From NCBI RefSeq assembly GCF_016860605.1, contig NZ_BNJR01000006.1:1-64000 (forward strand): a stretch of DNA of 64,000 bases. Direction: 5' to 3'. Both the position numbers and the translations under genes were made by a program. Positions 1 to 7,406 of the stretch are shown here, in pieces (position 1 is the stretch's first letter; the number at the start of each line of letters is the position of its first letter). The notes under the pieces were generated by a model. It was given only the letters and a program-made list of their open reading frames with translations, had not been told where the DNA came from and did no database searches. The stretch is from Lentilactobacillus fungorum. GTDB taxonomy: Bacteria > Bacillota > Bacilli > Lactobacillales > Lactobacillaceae.

Positions 1-6
1 AACTAA

Positions 7-41
7 GCCTTTGATAGCATTTTACTATCAAGGGCTTTTTT
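7..41 (+). terminator. Rho-independent terminator of an upstream gene
   Basis: A stem of about 10 bp (GCCTTTGATA paired with TATCAAGGGC, one G-T wobble) is followed by a run of T. It ends a gene that lies before the window. Confidence 0.75.
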
Positions 42-70
42 GATATCATCATTTTGTTACGTTATTAATT

Positions 71-143
71 GCCGTTTTAGCTCAGAAGGTAGAGCATTTC
101 CATGGTAAGGAAAAGGTCCCGGGTTCAAATCCCGGAAACGGCT
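71..143 (+). tRNA. tRNA-Thr (anticodon GGT)
   Basis: The sequence folds as a complete cloverleaf. The acceptor stem is GCCGTTT/AAACGGC, the D stem GCTC/GAGC, the anticodon stem TTTCC/GGAAA with loop ATGGTAA, and the T arm CCGGG-TTCAAAT-CCCGG. The anticodon GGT reads ACC and ACT threonine codons. CCA is not encoded. It stands alone, with no neighbouring tRNA or rRNA and no integrase. Confidence 0.95.
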
Positions 144-456
144 TATCAAGTGCTTTTATATCAACGATTATGGACGTTTTGTTCTCAAAACGTTCTTAAA
201 ATCCGTCATCGGTACGTGATTTATATTCATCAATTAAGTATAAATATATACGACAAGAATAGTTTGAATTGTACCGGATTAGAGCGGAACTGCAGTGTTA
301 CTAAAAGGGCAAATAACTTATCAGGGGATAGAGAATTAATATATCAAATTAATTTTGCATTTTTTATTCCCAATTTTTGTGAAAATGATAAACTATGCTT
401 GTAAATTAAATATTATATTAATTTGCAACAAATTTTGCAGCATGGGGGAATGAATA
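144..456 (+). other. Intergenic region between tRNA-Thr and the haem-uptake operon
   Basis: This AT-rich 313-bp stretch has no credible gene. Positions 172-195 form a 10-bp hairpin with a TTCT loop that may end the tRNA transcript, though no T run follows. Positions 403-424 carry an AT-rich inverted repeat (AAATTAA ... TTAATTT) just upstream of the NEAT gene. It could bind a metal regulator but matches no consensus closely. I could not assign a convincing promoter. Confidence 0.5.
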
Positions 457-1593
457 ATGAGGACTTATTTTTTGCACTTGATTCAAGTATTATTTTTTGT
501 AAGCGCATTCTCGATAATTGGCGGGGTATTTGCCGGGACTGCAGCAGCAGCCCCAGCAAATCTCGGGGATGGCACCTATAACGTGCCCATTACCTTAAAG
601 AAAGCGGGGGATAAAAACACTGATTCCATGGCAGCACATTTCTTTACATCAACGGCTTCAGTTAATGTAAACCAGGGCAATTATACAATTACACTTACTA
701 CCAATGGTGCCAATTATATTGGTTCCATGATAATTGGCGGCCAGACGGTTGCGCCGACTGTTTCAGACACAGCTGGTAATGGCACTATTACCTTTCAGCT
801 AAACAATCCTGATAACTATGTTCCTGTTACATTTAATTTGATTAATTTACCAATGCCAGATTTAAAAAGTATGACTGAGTCGGCCCAATTTTTCTTTGAT
901 TGGCAAGCCGTCAAGACTGCCACGCCCACAGTAACGACATCAACTAATTCGAATGCAACTGGATCGATTACCTCAACAAGCTCAGATCCACAACCGGCAA
1001 CGAACCAGCCAACTGTTGCAGCAGCTAATAATACGGCAGCATCTAGCACGCAAGCTACACCAGATAAACCAAGTGCCACTAAGGCTACTGTTAAAAAAAG
1101 CACAACCAAAAAAACAACTGTGCCGACGACTACTCGGACCTATGTTGTATTGAAGGGGGCCTCTAACACTAAGTCCATGGCCAACCAATACTACACTCGA
1201 AAGGCGATCATTAAAAAGATCAATAAGCATTACAACGTTGCTTTAGAAGTTAGTTATAAAAAATCGCTTAAATTAGGGACAAAAGCCGTCCGACCCATCA
1301 CCATCAATAATCGAAAGGTGAAAGCCGGCACAGTTAAATATGGTCAGACTAGCAAATCTTATACCATGACTTACTCCTTTAATATTGCGTCATTTAAGAC
1401 CCTCAAACATCTCATTAAGGGATCGATTCACGTAACGGTTCCTTACATGAAAATCAGTCAAACCTTCCCAATTCGTTTCAAGTTTAGTCAAAAAGCACCA
1501 GCAAAAGCCCATCAGCACGCTGCTTTTGTTATGACTGCCGCCTCATACCAGTCACTTACTGGTGGGAGGGATCTAAATGAAATTCTTCAGTAA
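457..1593 (+). CDS. Secreted protein with two NEAT domains, probable haem-binding surface protein
   Basis: The 378-aa product starts with a Sec signal peptide (hydrophobic core about residues 8-25, then an Ala-rich cleavage region ending near AAAAP). A first NEAT-like domain spans about residues 38-155, opening with DGTYNVPITLKK and containing the conserved Asp-Ser-Met lip (TDSMA). A Thr/Ser/Ala/Lys-rich linker follows, then a second NEAT-like domain at about 225-345 with the TKSMA lip. Such domains capture haem in Isd-type systems. I cannot find the usual YxxxY haem-ligand motif in either domain, so haem binding is inferred from domain and operon. There is no LPXTG motif or C-terminal membrane segment, so it is probably released or held by partners. 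The RBS is GGGGGAA, 7 nt before ATG. It overlaps the next gene by 17 bp. Confidence 0.8.
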   Translation: MRTYFLHLIQVLFFVSAFSIIGGVFAGTAAAAPANLGDGTYNVPITLKKAGDKNTDSMAAHFFTSTASVNVNQGNYTITLTTNGANYIGSMIIGGQTVAPTVSDTAGNGTITFQLNNPDNYVPVTFNLINLPMPDLKSMTESAQFFFDWQAVKTATPTVTTSTNSNATGSITSTSSDPQPATNQPTVAAANNTAASSTQATPDKPSATKATVKKSTTKKTTVPTTTRTYVVLKGASNTKSMANQYYTRKAIIKKINKHYNVALEVSYKKSLKLGTKAVRPITINNRKVKAGTVKYGQTSKSYTMTYSFNIASFKTLKHLIKGSIHVTVPYMKISQTFPIRFKFSQKAPAKAHQHAAFVMTAASYQSLTGGRDLNEILQ

Positions 1594-2413
1594 GCTCTTC
1601 AGTACTGTGGTTCTGGTTTTGGCGGTACTAATTTTATTCCCATTGATTGTAAATGCACAGTCAATTTCATATCGGCCATTAAAGTATGGGACAAATCAAA
1701 ATTCAATGGCAACCGGCTATTTCGTTCAACCAGCTGACGTTGTAGTTCGTAATCACGCTTATTATGTCACCATGCAAATTAAAACCGCCAAAAGTTTATC
1801 ATCGTTTCCTGTTAAGGTGATTTGGGTAAATGGCCATGCGCCAAGAAACATTCGGCGAGTTAAAGATCGAGCAGGCAATTCCCATTTGTACTACTCGTTT
1901 TACGCCCGAAATCTCAATAAGCGGATCAACGCCAAACTGGCAATTGACGTGCCAAAGATTTATAAAGCAAAACACTTGATCTCGTTTAAGTTCAAAACAG
2001 CTGGGCTGCCACAGCTGACAAGCACCAAGAAGCGACATGCAACTAGCAGTTCACATAAACAGGCGGCAAAAACGCCGACAACTGGCAGCAAGCACTCGAT
2101 CAGTCAGTCACAAACGCAAAGTCAGCCTGCTAAAACAACCAAAAATCAACCACAAAGAGTGGCAACATCACAAAAACAACCAGCCAGTAAGCAACCTAAG
2201 AAGACAGCTGTCAAGAAGCCCGCTTCAACCAAAACACCGAAGCAAGCGGCCGCTCAACCCAGTAAAGCCAATAGTTCCAGTCAGCAGCAATCAGAAAAGC
2301 CAGCTAAAGCCAAGGCACAACAATCATCAGACCATGCTGCCCGTTGGATTCTTGGTAGTGTTATTGGGTTTGCTGCAGTTGGCAGTGGTATCTGGATTTA
2401 TTTGAAGCGTTAG
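1577..2413 (+). CDS. Membrane-anchored NEAT-domain protein
   Basis: The 278-aa product has an N-terminal signal peptide (residues 1-27) and one NEAT-like domain (about 28-148) with the Asn-Ser-Met lip. A long Gln/Lys/Ser/Thr/Pro-rich low-complexity stalk (about 150-250) follows, then a C-terminal transmembrane helix ending in YLKR. This resembles an IsdC-like wall-spanning relay that hands ligand to the ABC transporter encoded just downstream, but it uses a membrane anchor rather than an LPXTG signal. The start overlaps the end of the first NEAT gene, and GGGAGG precedes it, so the two are translationally coupled. Haem as ligand is inference; no YxxxY motif is visible. Confidence 0.78.
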   Translation: MKFFSKLFSTVVLVLAVLILFPLIVNAQSISYRPLKYGTNQNSMATGYFVQPADVVVRNHAYYVTMQIKTAKSLSSFPVKVIWVNGHAPRNIRRVKDRAGNSHLYYSFYARNLNKRINAKLAIDVPKIYKAKHLISFKFKTAGLPQLTSTKKRHATSSSHKQAAKTPTTGSKHSISQSQTQSQPAKTTKNQPQRVATSQKQPASKQPKKTAVKKPASTKTPKQAAAQPSKANSSSQQQSEKPAKAKAQQSSDHAARWILGSVIGFAAVGSGIWIYLKR

Positions 2414-2426
2414 GAGGCGATTGGGC

Positions 2427-3326
2427 GTGAAAGGATCACGAAAGATTGCCTTGATTGTGCTAACGATTATTTTAACGGTGGGCTTGGCAGGCGGTTTGTT
2501 AATTCATCAAAAGGCGGCTTCTAGGAGTAAAAAACCGCGCATTATTGCGACAACGTACGCAGTTGTCCAGATTGCGGCTAAGTTAGATTTACCACTGGTG
2601 GGGGTTCCCACAACGCAAAATAAATTACCTCAGCGATACGCCAACGTGGCTAGAGTGGGAAGCCCTATGAACCCAAGTGTTGAAAAAATTGCGTCACTTA
2701 AACCAACAGTTGTCTATTCAGTGACAACATTGAGAGACCAATTTGGTAAAGCTTTTAAACAACGCCATATTCAACCGTACTTTCTGGATTTAACAAGCGT
2801 TTCAAAGTTAAAGCAAACAATCAAATCAATGGGCAAGCGTTATCAAAGAACCGCTCAAGCCAGCAAAGCGGTTAATGAGATCAATCGTTCACAAGTACAA
2901 GTTAAACGAATCACTAAGCAGCACGGCAAGCACCCCCGGGTTTTAATTTTGATGGGTTTGCCAGGGGCTGGTTATCTGATTGCGACTAATCGTTCTTACG
3001 TGGGTGATTTGGTCGCGCTTGCAGGGGGCGACAATGTCTTTTCATCAACAAACCAGGAATTTATGCAGCCAAATGATGAGGCAATTAAACGGGCAAATCC
3101 GCAAGTCATTCTAAGGCTGGCTCACGCTTTGCCACAAATTGTCATTCCACAGTTTAAATCGGAATTTAAAAGTGATCCGATGTGGCGAACACTCGCAGCT
3201 GTTAAGCATCACCGGGTTTATGATTTAACAGAACCTAACTTTGATGCAACTGCAAATATGCGGGCACCACAAGCGTTAAAAATCATTTCAAAGTGGTTGT
3301 ATCCACAAAGGGGCGACACACGGTAA
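2427..3326 (+). CDS. Haem/iron ABC transporter substrate-binding protein, IsdE-like
   Basis: This is a class III (periplasmic-binding-protein-like) solute receptor of about 299 aa. An N-terminal hydrophobic helix has no lipobox Cys, so it is probably anchored by an uncleaved signal. The conserved GSPMNPSVEKI segment and the later RLAHALP segment sit where S. aureus IsdE places its Met and His haem ligands; this correspondence is inferred by motif. AGGAGG lies only 3 nt before an in-frame TTG at 2421 but 9 nt before GTG 2427, so I prefer 2427. It is followed, with TAATG overlap, by the permease. Confidence 0.82.
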   Translation: MKGSRKIALIVLTIILTVGLAGGLLIHQKAASRSKKPRIIATTYAVVQIAAKLDLPLVGVPTTQNKLPQRYANVARVGSPMNPSVEKIASLKPTVVYSVTTLRDQFGKAFKQRHIQPYFLDLTSVSKLKQTIKSMGKRYQRTAQASKAVNEINRSQVQVKRITKQHGKHPRVLILMGLPGAGYLIATNRSYVGDLVALAGGDNVFSSTNQEFMQPNDEAIKRANPQVILRLAHALPQIVIPQFKSEFKSDPMWRTLAAVKHHRVYDLTEPNFDATANMRAPQALKIISKWLYPQRGDTR

Positions 3327-4285
3327 TGAGATCGGCAAAAGGTTGGTATTTTCTAGTTATTGGCTTATTAATCATTGCAATCAGCCTTGGACTAATGTTG
3401 GGCGTTACGTTTATCTCGGTCCGCCAAATGATCGACGCCTTTAGTGGCCGCAATCCTAATCAAGCAAGTATCATTTTGACAATTCGGGCCCCACGAATCG
3501 CTGCTAGTTTATTATGTGGTGCAATGCTAGCAACCGCCGGGGCAATCAGTCAATCAGCATTTAGAAACTTATTGGCTGACCCAAGTATCTTGGGGGTTAG
3601 CAGTGCCGCCAATCTATTTGTCAGCTTAGGATTAATGCTATTACCCGGCATCACGGGTGGTAAATTTTGGTGGTCATTAGCTGGCGGTTGTTTTGCCTTG
3701 TGTTTTTTGATTTCGCCTCGAATTCTCAGGGATCCTTATCGATTGATGATTGTTGGCGTCATATTAATGTTGACATTTTCAGGGGTGCAACAATTATTTT
3801 CAACGGGGGCTGGTTCAGTAAGCGGCTCATTTAATGGCATCACTTGGAACACGGTTTTCTTTTTAGTAATCGTCGGAACAAGTGGCTTGTTAGCTGCAGT
3901 GGTGATTTCGCCATGGGCAAATTATCTCAAACTTTCCGGTGAACAGCTAAAGACTAAGGGTGTTTCCGCTTTATTAATGAGACTGGGATTGCTGGCGGTA
4001 ATGGTTTACTTGTCGGCTGGCGTAACGGCGGCCGTCGGTGTAATACCATTTGTCGGAATTGTTGTCGTGAACATAGCCCGTTACCTAGTTGGCCGCGATT
4101 ATACCACTTTAATGCCAATGGCAATGTTATTGGGAGCGCTGGTAATGCTGGTGATTGATACGCTTGGCCGCCTAATAGTGCTGCCAAGTGAATTGCCAGC
4201 TGCTACCTTAATGACGGTAATTGGCGGGCCATTTCTAATTTTGCTGCTGCAAAGGAAGCGGTTTAATGGAACTAAATCAGGTTAG
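3326..4285 (+). CDS. FecCD-family ABC permease, haem/iron uptake
   Basis: This polytopic protein of about 319 aa belongs to the BtuC/FecCD permease family. Hydrophobic segments run throughout, and the family signature RNLLADPSILGVSSAA lies near residue 95. It forms the membrane channel of the importer encoded by the flanking genes. The ATG at 3326 overlaps the stop of the binding-protein gene (TAATG) and is preferred over upstream in-frame starts. The 3' end overlaps the ATPase gene by 20 bp, indicating tight operon coupling. Confidence 0.88.
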   Translation: MRSAKGWYFLVIGLLIIAISLGLMLGVTFISVRQMIDAFSGRNPNQASIILTIRAPRIAASLLCGAMLATAGAISQSAFRNLLADPSILGVSSAANLFVSLGLMLLPGITGGKFWWSLAGGCFALCFLISPRILRDPYRLMIVGVILMLTFSGVQQLFSTGAGSVSGSFNGITWNTVFFLVIVGTSGLLAAVVISPWANYLKLSGEQLKTKGVSALLMRLGLLAVMVYLSAGVTAAVGVIPFVGIVVVNIARYLVGRDYTTLMPMAMLLGALVMLVIDTLGRLIVLPSELPAATLMTVIGGPFLILLLQRKRFNGTKSG

Positions 4286-5051
4286 CTTTCACTATCCTAG
4301 CCACGAAACGATTCTCCATGCTTTTTCAGCAAGGGTTGCACCAGGGAAAATTATTTCAATTATCGGGCCAAATGGGGCCGGCAAATCAACCATTTTAAAA
4401 TTAATGACCCGAATACTAACGCCGAGTAGCGGTATCATTACGTTAGGCGGTCAGCCATTAACCGCATTTTCTCAAAAGCAACTTGCTCAAAAAGTCGCCA
4501 TTGTTAGCCAACAAAATCCACTGTATGACGAAATGAAGGTCATTGATGTGGTGAAAACCGGACGGCTAGTTTACCATAATTTATTGGAAACAATTCCTGA
4601 TCGAGAAGTTTTCAAATATCTGGCCCTGACAAACTTGACCCAACTGGCACAGCGGCCAATCACGTCATTATCTGGCGGCCAGCAGCAACGGGTATGGTTA
4701 GCCGCAGCGTTGGCTCAAGAACCTGAGTACTTATTATTGGATGAGCCAACGACTTATTTGGACATTCATTATCAACAAGATTTAATGATGATTTTACGTC
4801 AGCTTCATGCTGATCACTCGATAAGCATCATTTTGGTACTGCACGATATCAATCAAGCATTTAGAATCAGTGATGAGCTGTGGATGATTAAAAATGGCCG
4901 GCTGGTTGCCAATGGCAGCCCGGCAAGTTGTTACGATCAGCAGTTGTTAGCCGACGTTTTTGAGACTAATATTCAAATCATTTCGATTCCGGGTTATGGC
5001 CGATATATTGTTGAGTTGCCCCCCAAAGAGCCTAATCGGAGGAACGATTAA
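4266..5051 (+). CDS. ABC transporter ATPase, haem/iron uptake
   Basis: The 261-aa nucleotide-binding subunit has Walker A GPNGAGKST (about residues 35-43), Q-loop, signature LSGGQQQRVW, Walker B YLLLDEPT and the H-loop LHDINQAF. It is of the FepC/BtuD type and energises the FecCD permease whose gene it overlaps. It is the last gene of the five-gene operon, and a strong terminator follows. The substrate could be haem or another ferric chelate; the NEAT proteins and the adjacent haem-dependent oxidase genes favour haem. Confidence 0.88.
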   Translation: MELNQVSFHYPSHETILHAFSARVAPGKIISIIGPNGAGKSTILKLMTRILTPSSGIITLGGQPLTAFSQKQLAQKVAIVSQQNPLYDEMKVIDVVKTGRLVYHNLLETIPDREVFKYLALTNLTQLAQRPITSLSGGQQQRVWLAAALAQEPEYLLLDEPTTYLDIHYQQDLMMILRQLHADHSISIILVLHDINQAFRISDELWMIKNGRLVANGSPASCYDQQLLADVFETNIQIISIPGYGRYIVELPPKEPNRRND

Positions 5052-5067
5052 CCACATTTTGACAACT

Positions 5068-5120
5068 AAAGAGCCAACCAATTGATGATTTGATGTCATT
5101 AATTGGCTGGCTCTTTAATT
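5068..5120 (+). terminator. Terminator of the haem-uptake operon
   Basis: A long stem (AAAGAGCCAACCAATTGATGA with TCATTAATTGGCTGGCTCTTT) is followed by TAATTTG. It may also act on the convergent ndh transcript. Confidence 0.8.
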
Positions 5121-5179
5121 TGATATGATGATTTTAAAAGACTTTTACCGACAGGCTATCAGCCATTGCTGGTAATAAC

Positions 5180-5201
5180 GAGTGAAGCATTCCCTTCACT
5201 C
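5180..5201. terminator. Small hairpin downstream of the NADH dehydrogenase gene
   Basis: An 8-bp perfect stem (GAGTGAAG/CTTCACTC) with a 6-nt loop lies just past the stop of the minus-strand gene. It has no clear T run, so its termination role is uncertain. Confidence 0.35.
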
Positions 5202-5207
5202 ATTAAC

Positions 5208-6833
5208 TTAGGGTTTATAAATCGACTGTGGGATACCGTATTGAGCCTTTCCAAGGACTCGTTGGAGCCACGGAACACACCAGTAATCGAGGCCAAATGA
5301 ACGGCCGGAACCATTCATTAAAGCGATGGCCGCAAATAAAATCCAAGTGGTTGGCCAAGACATCATGCAGGCAAAGAATAAAATAACCACCAGCAAATTA
5401 GCAATCCAAGTGAATAATCCAAAGAAGATCAAGCACCCTAAAATTGCCTCAAAGATTGCTAAGCCACCGCTACCAGTTAGGAGATAGTGGGCAGAAAGGC
5501 CATCAATTAGAAGGGCGAGGCCAAAGAATAACCGAAGTGGCACGTTCCATAAAACGTTGCTTCGACGAGCGGTATGACCACCAAAGACTGTCCGGTTATC
5601 ATTGACCCTAAAGAACTCATCGAGAATGTATTGGAACATAAAGTAGCCGGAACGAATTCGCCAGAAGTAGAGTAAGTTGGACCCGTGCTTCATAATCGTA
5701 GCCAACCAGCCACGGACTCGCTTGCCGCCGAACACTTGGGCAATGCCATAGTAAGCGCCAAACGAAACTGTAAAGCCCATATTTTTATCGTGGAATTCCA
5801 TATAATTGTGGTTGCCATCAATATCGGCAGCAATGTTAGTCGCAGTCACAGTGGCTTCGTTTTCAGCTTCTTGAGCAGTTTGGGGAACGGCGCGTTCAGC
5901 TCCCTGTTCAGTGGCGTTAGCATCGTCACCAGCAACGTAAATACTCGTATCTTCAAAACCTTTAGCTTGAAGATATTGGTTGGTAATCAAGCGGCCGCCA
6001 TGGCCTGCGTCAATTCCAAGACTGTCAGCAATTGAACTAGTCTTAACACCGGCTGTCCAAATTAAGGTGTTCGTCGCAATTGATTCTTGATCCTTAATAT
6101 CAACGCTGTTTTTGTTGACACTGACGATCATTGAGGAACGCCGAATATCAACGTTGTTTTTCTTAAAGTAATTTTCAGCGTGAGCCGCATTGGTCCGGTC
6201 AAGCATATTAATAATCGTTGGAGCCGCTTCAACCAACAGAATCTTAATTTCGTTAGGATCAATTTTGTTTTCCTTAGCAAGGACTTTTTTGTAATCGATT
6301 AACTCACCAACCGTCTCAGCACCAGTAAATCCGGATCCGCAGACAACCAAAGTCAACATCGCCTGCCGCTTTCTTGGATCTTTTTCAATCGCTCCCTTGG
6401 CCACGATGTCTTTAATGTGCTGTCTAAGCACTAGGGCATCTTCAATTGACCAAAGTGTGAAGCCATTTTCTTTAACCCCTGGGGTACCAAAGTCGTTTGG
6501 TTCGCCACCAAGACTAATTAAGAGGCTATCGAACGGGTAGGTGCCATTTTTACAAGTGACCAGCTTATTTTCTTTGTCAACGGCCGTAACTTCATCGGTC
6601 ACCAACTGAACATTCTTTTGTTTGTGGAAAATTCGTTGCAAGTCATATTCAATACTGTCCGGGTTGACACGATCAGTTGCAACTTCGTGGAGTCGAGTGA
6701 GATAAGTAAAAAATGAGTGCTTATCAATTAATGTGATCTTAACGTCTGAGTTGTGCTTAAAATGCTTTGCGAGACGTTTAGTAGCGTAGACACCAGCAAA
6801 GCCGGCACCGATAACAACGATATTTTTTGTCAT
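5208..6833 (-). CDS. ndh: Type II NADH dehydrogenase with C-terminal DoxX-like membrane domain
   Basis: The 541-aa flavoprotein has an N-terminal FAD dinucleotide motif (VIGAGFAGVYA), a second NAD-binding motif (VVCGSGFTGAETVGEL, about residue 163), and the CGDD-like FAD contact VAGDDANA. This is the non-proton-pumping NDH-2 that oxidises NADH and reduces quinone. Typical NDH-2 is about 400 aa. Here residues from about 425 carry several extra membrane helices resembling a DoxX module, which would fix the enzyme in the membrane. It is divergent from cydAB, the probable terminal oxidase for the same electron chain. A GGGGAGG RBS precedes ATG, and a TAGACA-17-TATACT promoter lies upstream. Confidence 0.9.
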   Translation of the reverse strand: MTKNIVVIGAGFAGVYATKRLAKHFKHNSDVKITLIDKHSFFTYLTRLHEVATDRVNPDSIEYDLQRIFHKQKNVQLVTDEVTAVDKENKLVTCKNGTYPFDSLLISLGGEPNDFGTPGVKENGFTLWSIEDALVLRQHIKDIVAKGAIEKDPRKRQAMLTLVVCGSGFTGAETVGELIDYKKVLAKENKIDPNEIKILLVEAAPTIINMLDRTNAAHAENYFKKNNVDIRRSSMIVSVNKNSVDIKDQESIATNTLIWTAGVKTSSIADSLGIDAGHGGRLITNQYLQAKGFEDTSIYVAGDDANATEQGAERAVPQTAQEAENEATVTATNIAADIDGNHNYMEFHDKNMGFTVSFGAYYGIAQVFGGKRVRGWLATIMKHGSNLLYFWRIRSGYFMFQYILDEFFRVNDNRTVFGGHTARRSNVLWNVPLRLFFGLALLIDGLSAHYLLTGSGGLAIFEAILGCLIFFGLFTWIANLLVVILFFACMMSWPTTWILFAAIALMNGSGRSFGLDYWCVPWLQRVLGKAQYGIPQSIYKP

Positions 6834-6926
6834 GACTAAATTCCTCCCCCATAATCGTTAATTACTGATAAGATTGGCTAAATATACACATAATGAATGA
6901 TAGCATAAACGTTTCTTATCACTATT

Positions 6927-6955
6927 AGTATAAGATTGCCGGCGGGAATTGTCTA
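6927..6955 (-). promoter_or_regulatory. ndh promoter
   Basis: On the minus strand TAGACA and TATACT are separated by 17 nt, about 95 nt upstream of the ndh start. The match to sigma-A consensus is 5/6 at each box. Confidence 0.6.
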
Positions 6956-6978
6956 ATGAAAGCCATTGCAATTTATGC

Positions 6979-6996
6979 TTGTATAAAATTACACAA
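6979..6996. promoter_or_regulatory. Candidate Rex operator
   Basis: The 18-bp sequence TTGTATAAAATTACACAA has the TTGT...ACAA ends and length of Rex (NADH/NAD sensor) operators; its half-sites agree at 7 of 9 positions. It lies between ndh and cydA, both classic Rex targets in Gram-positives. It sits upstream of the ndh -35 box rather than over it, which weakens the case. Confidence 0.4.
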
Positions 6997-7044
6997 TAAA
7001 GGAAATCGTGATTTGGTAACTTAGATAGCGCTTTTAAACTGCGG

Positions 7045-7072
7045 TTAACATAATACTTACTGTCTTGATAAT
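7045..7072 (+). promoter_or_regulatory. Candidate cydA promoter with long leader
   Basis: TTAACA and GATAAT are spaced 16 nt apart. Transcription from here would give a leader of about 330 nt before cydA. No better promoter was seen closer to the gene. Confidence 0.4.
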
Positions 7073-7125
7073 ATATAAGTAAGGAATGATAATTAATTGA
7101 TACTAAAGTTTGAATATTCCTTCAT

Positions 7126-7137
7126 TTGTATATACAA
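7126..7137. promoter_or_regulatory. Perfect 12-bp palindrome in the cydA leader region
   Basis: TTGTATATACAA is a perfect palindrome sharing the TTGT/ACAA ends of the site at 6979. It could be a regulator site. The rest of this 573-bp gap holds no supportable gene. Confidence 0.3.
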
Positions 7138-7406
7138 TAAAGATATATGAGGAATACTCATGATTCTTTGTAGGAACCGACGTAAAGCAGAAACTTACAT
7201 ATAAACATTTCAATGTTAATTTTAATGGCTGATCAGTTTTTAAATTGATATTAAAATGCTTATTCAGCGGTTGTTGGCCGCTTTGCAAAGTCATCATTTG
7301 CACGTAAGTACTTTGAAACTAATCAAACTGGGGATTTCTTTCAAGGGAAACTTACAGGATGAGGTGGTTGCTTTACGCCGCTTATTTTTAGCAAGGGGGG
7401 ATATTA

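Noticed and set aside
102-404. 100-codon open frame starting inside the tRNA
   Set aside because: It begins within tRNA-Thr, has no RBS and no recognisable protein pattern.
144-456. Integration site of a mobile element at the tRNA 3' end
   Set aside because: No integrase gene and no direct repeat of the tRNA end was seen; the following genes are an ordinary transport operon.
2037-2405. 122-codon gene within the second NEAT gene
   Set aside because: It is an out-of-frame reading of the low-complexity Gln/Lys/Ser stalk.
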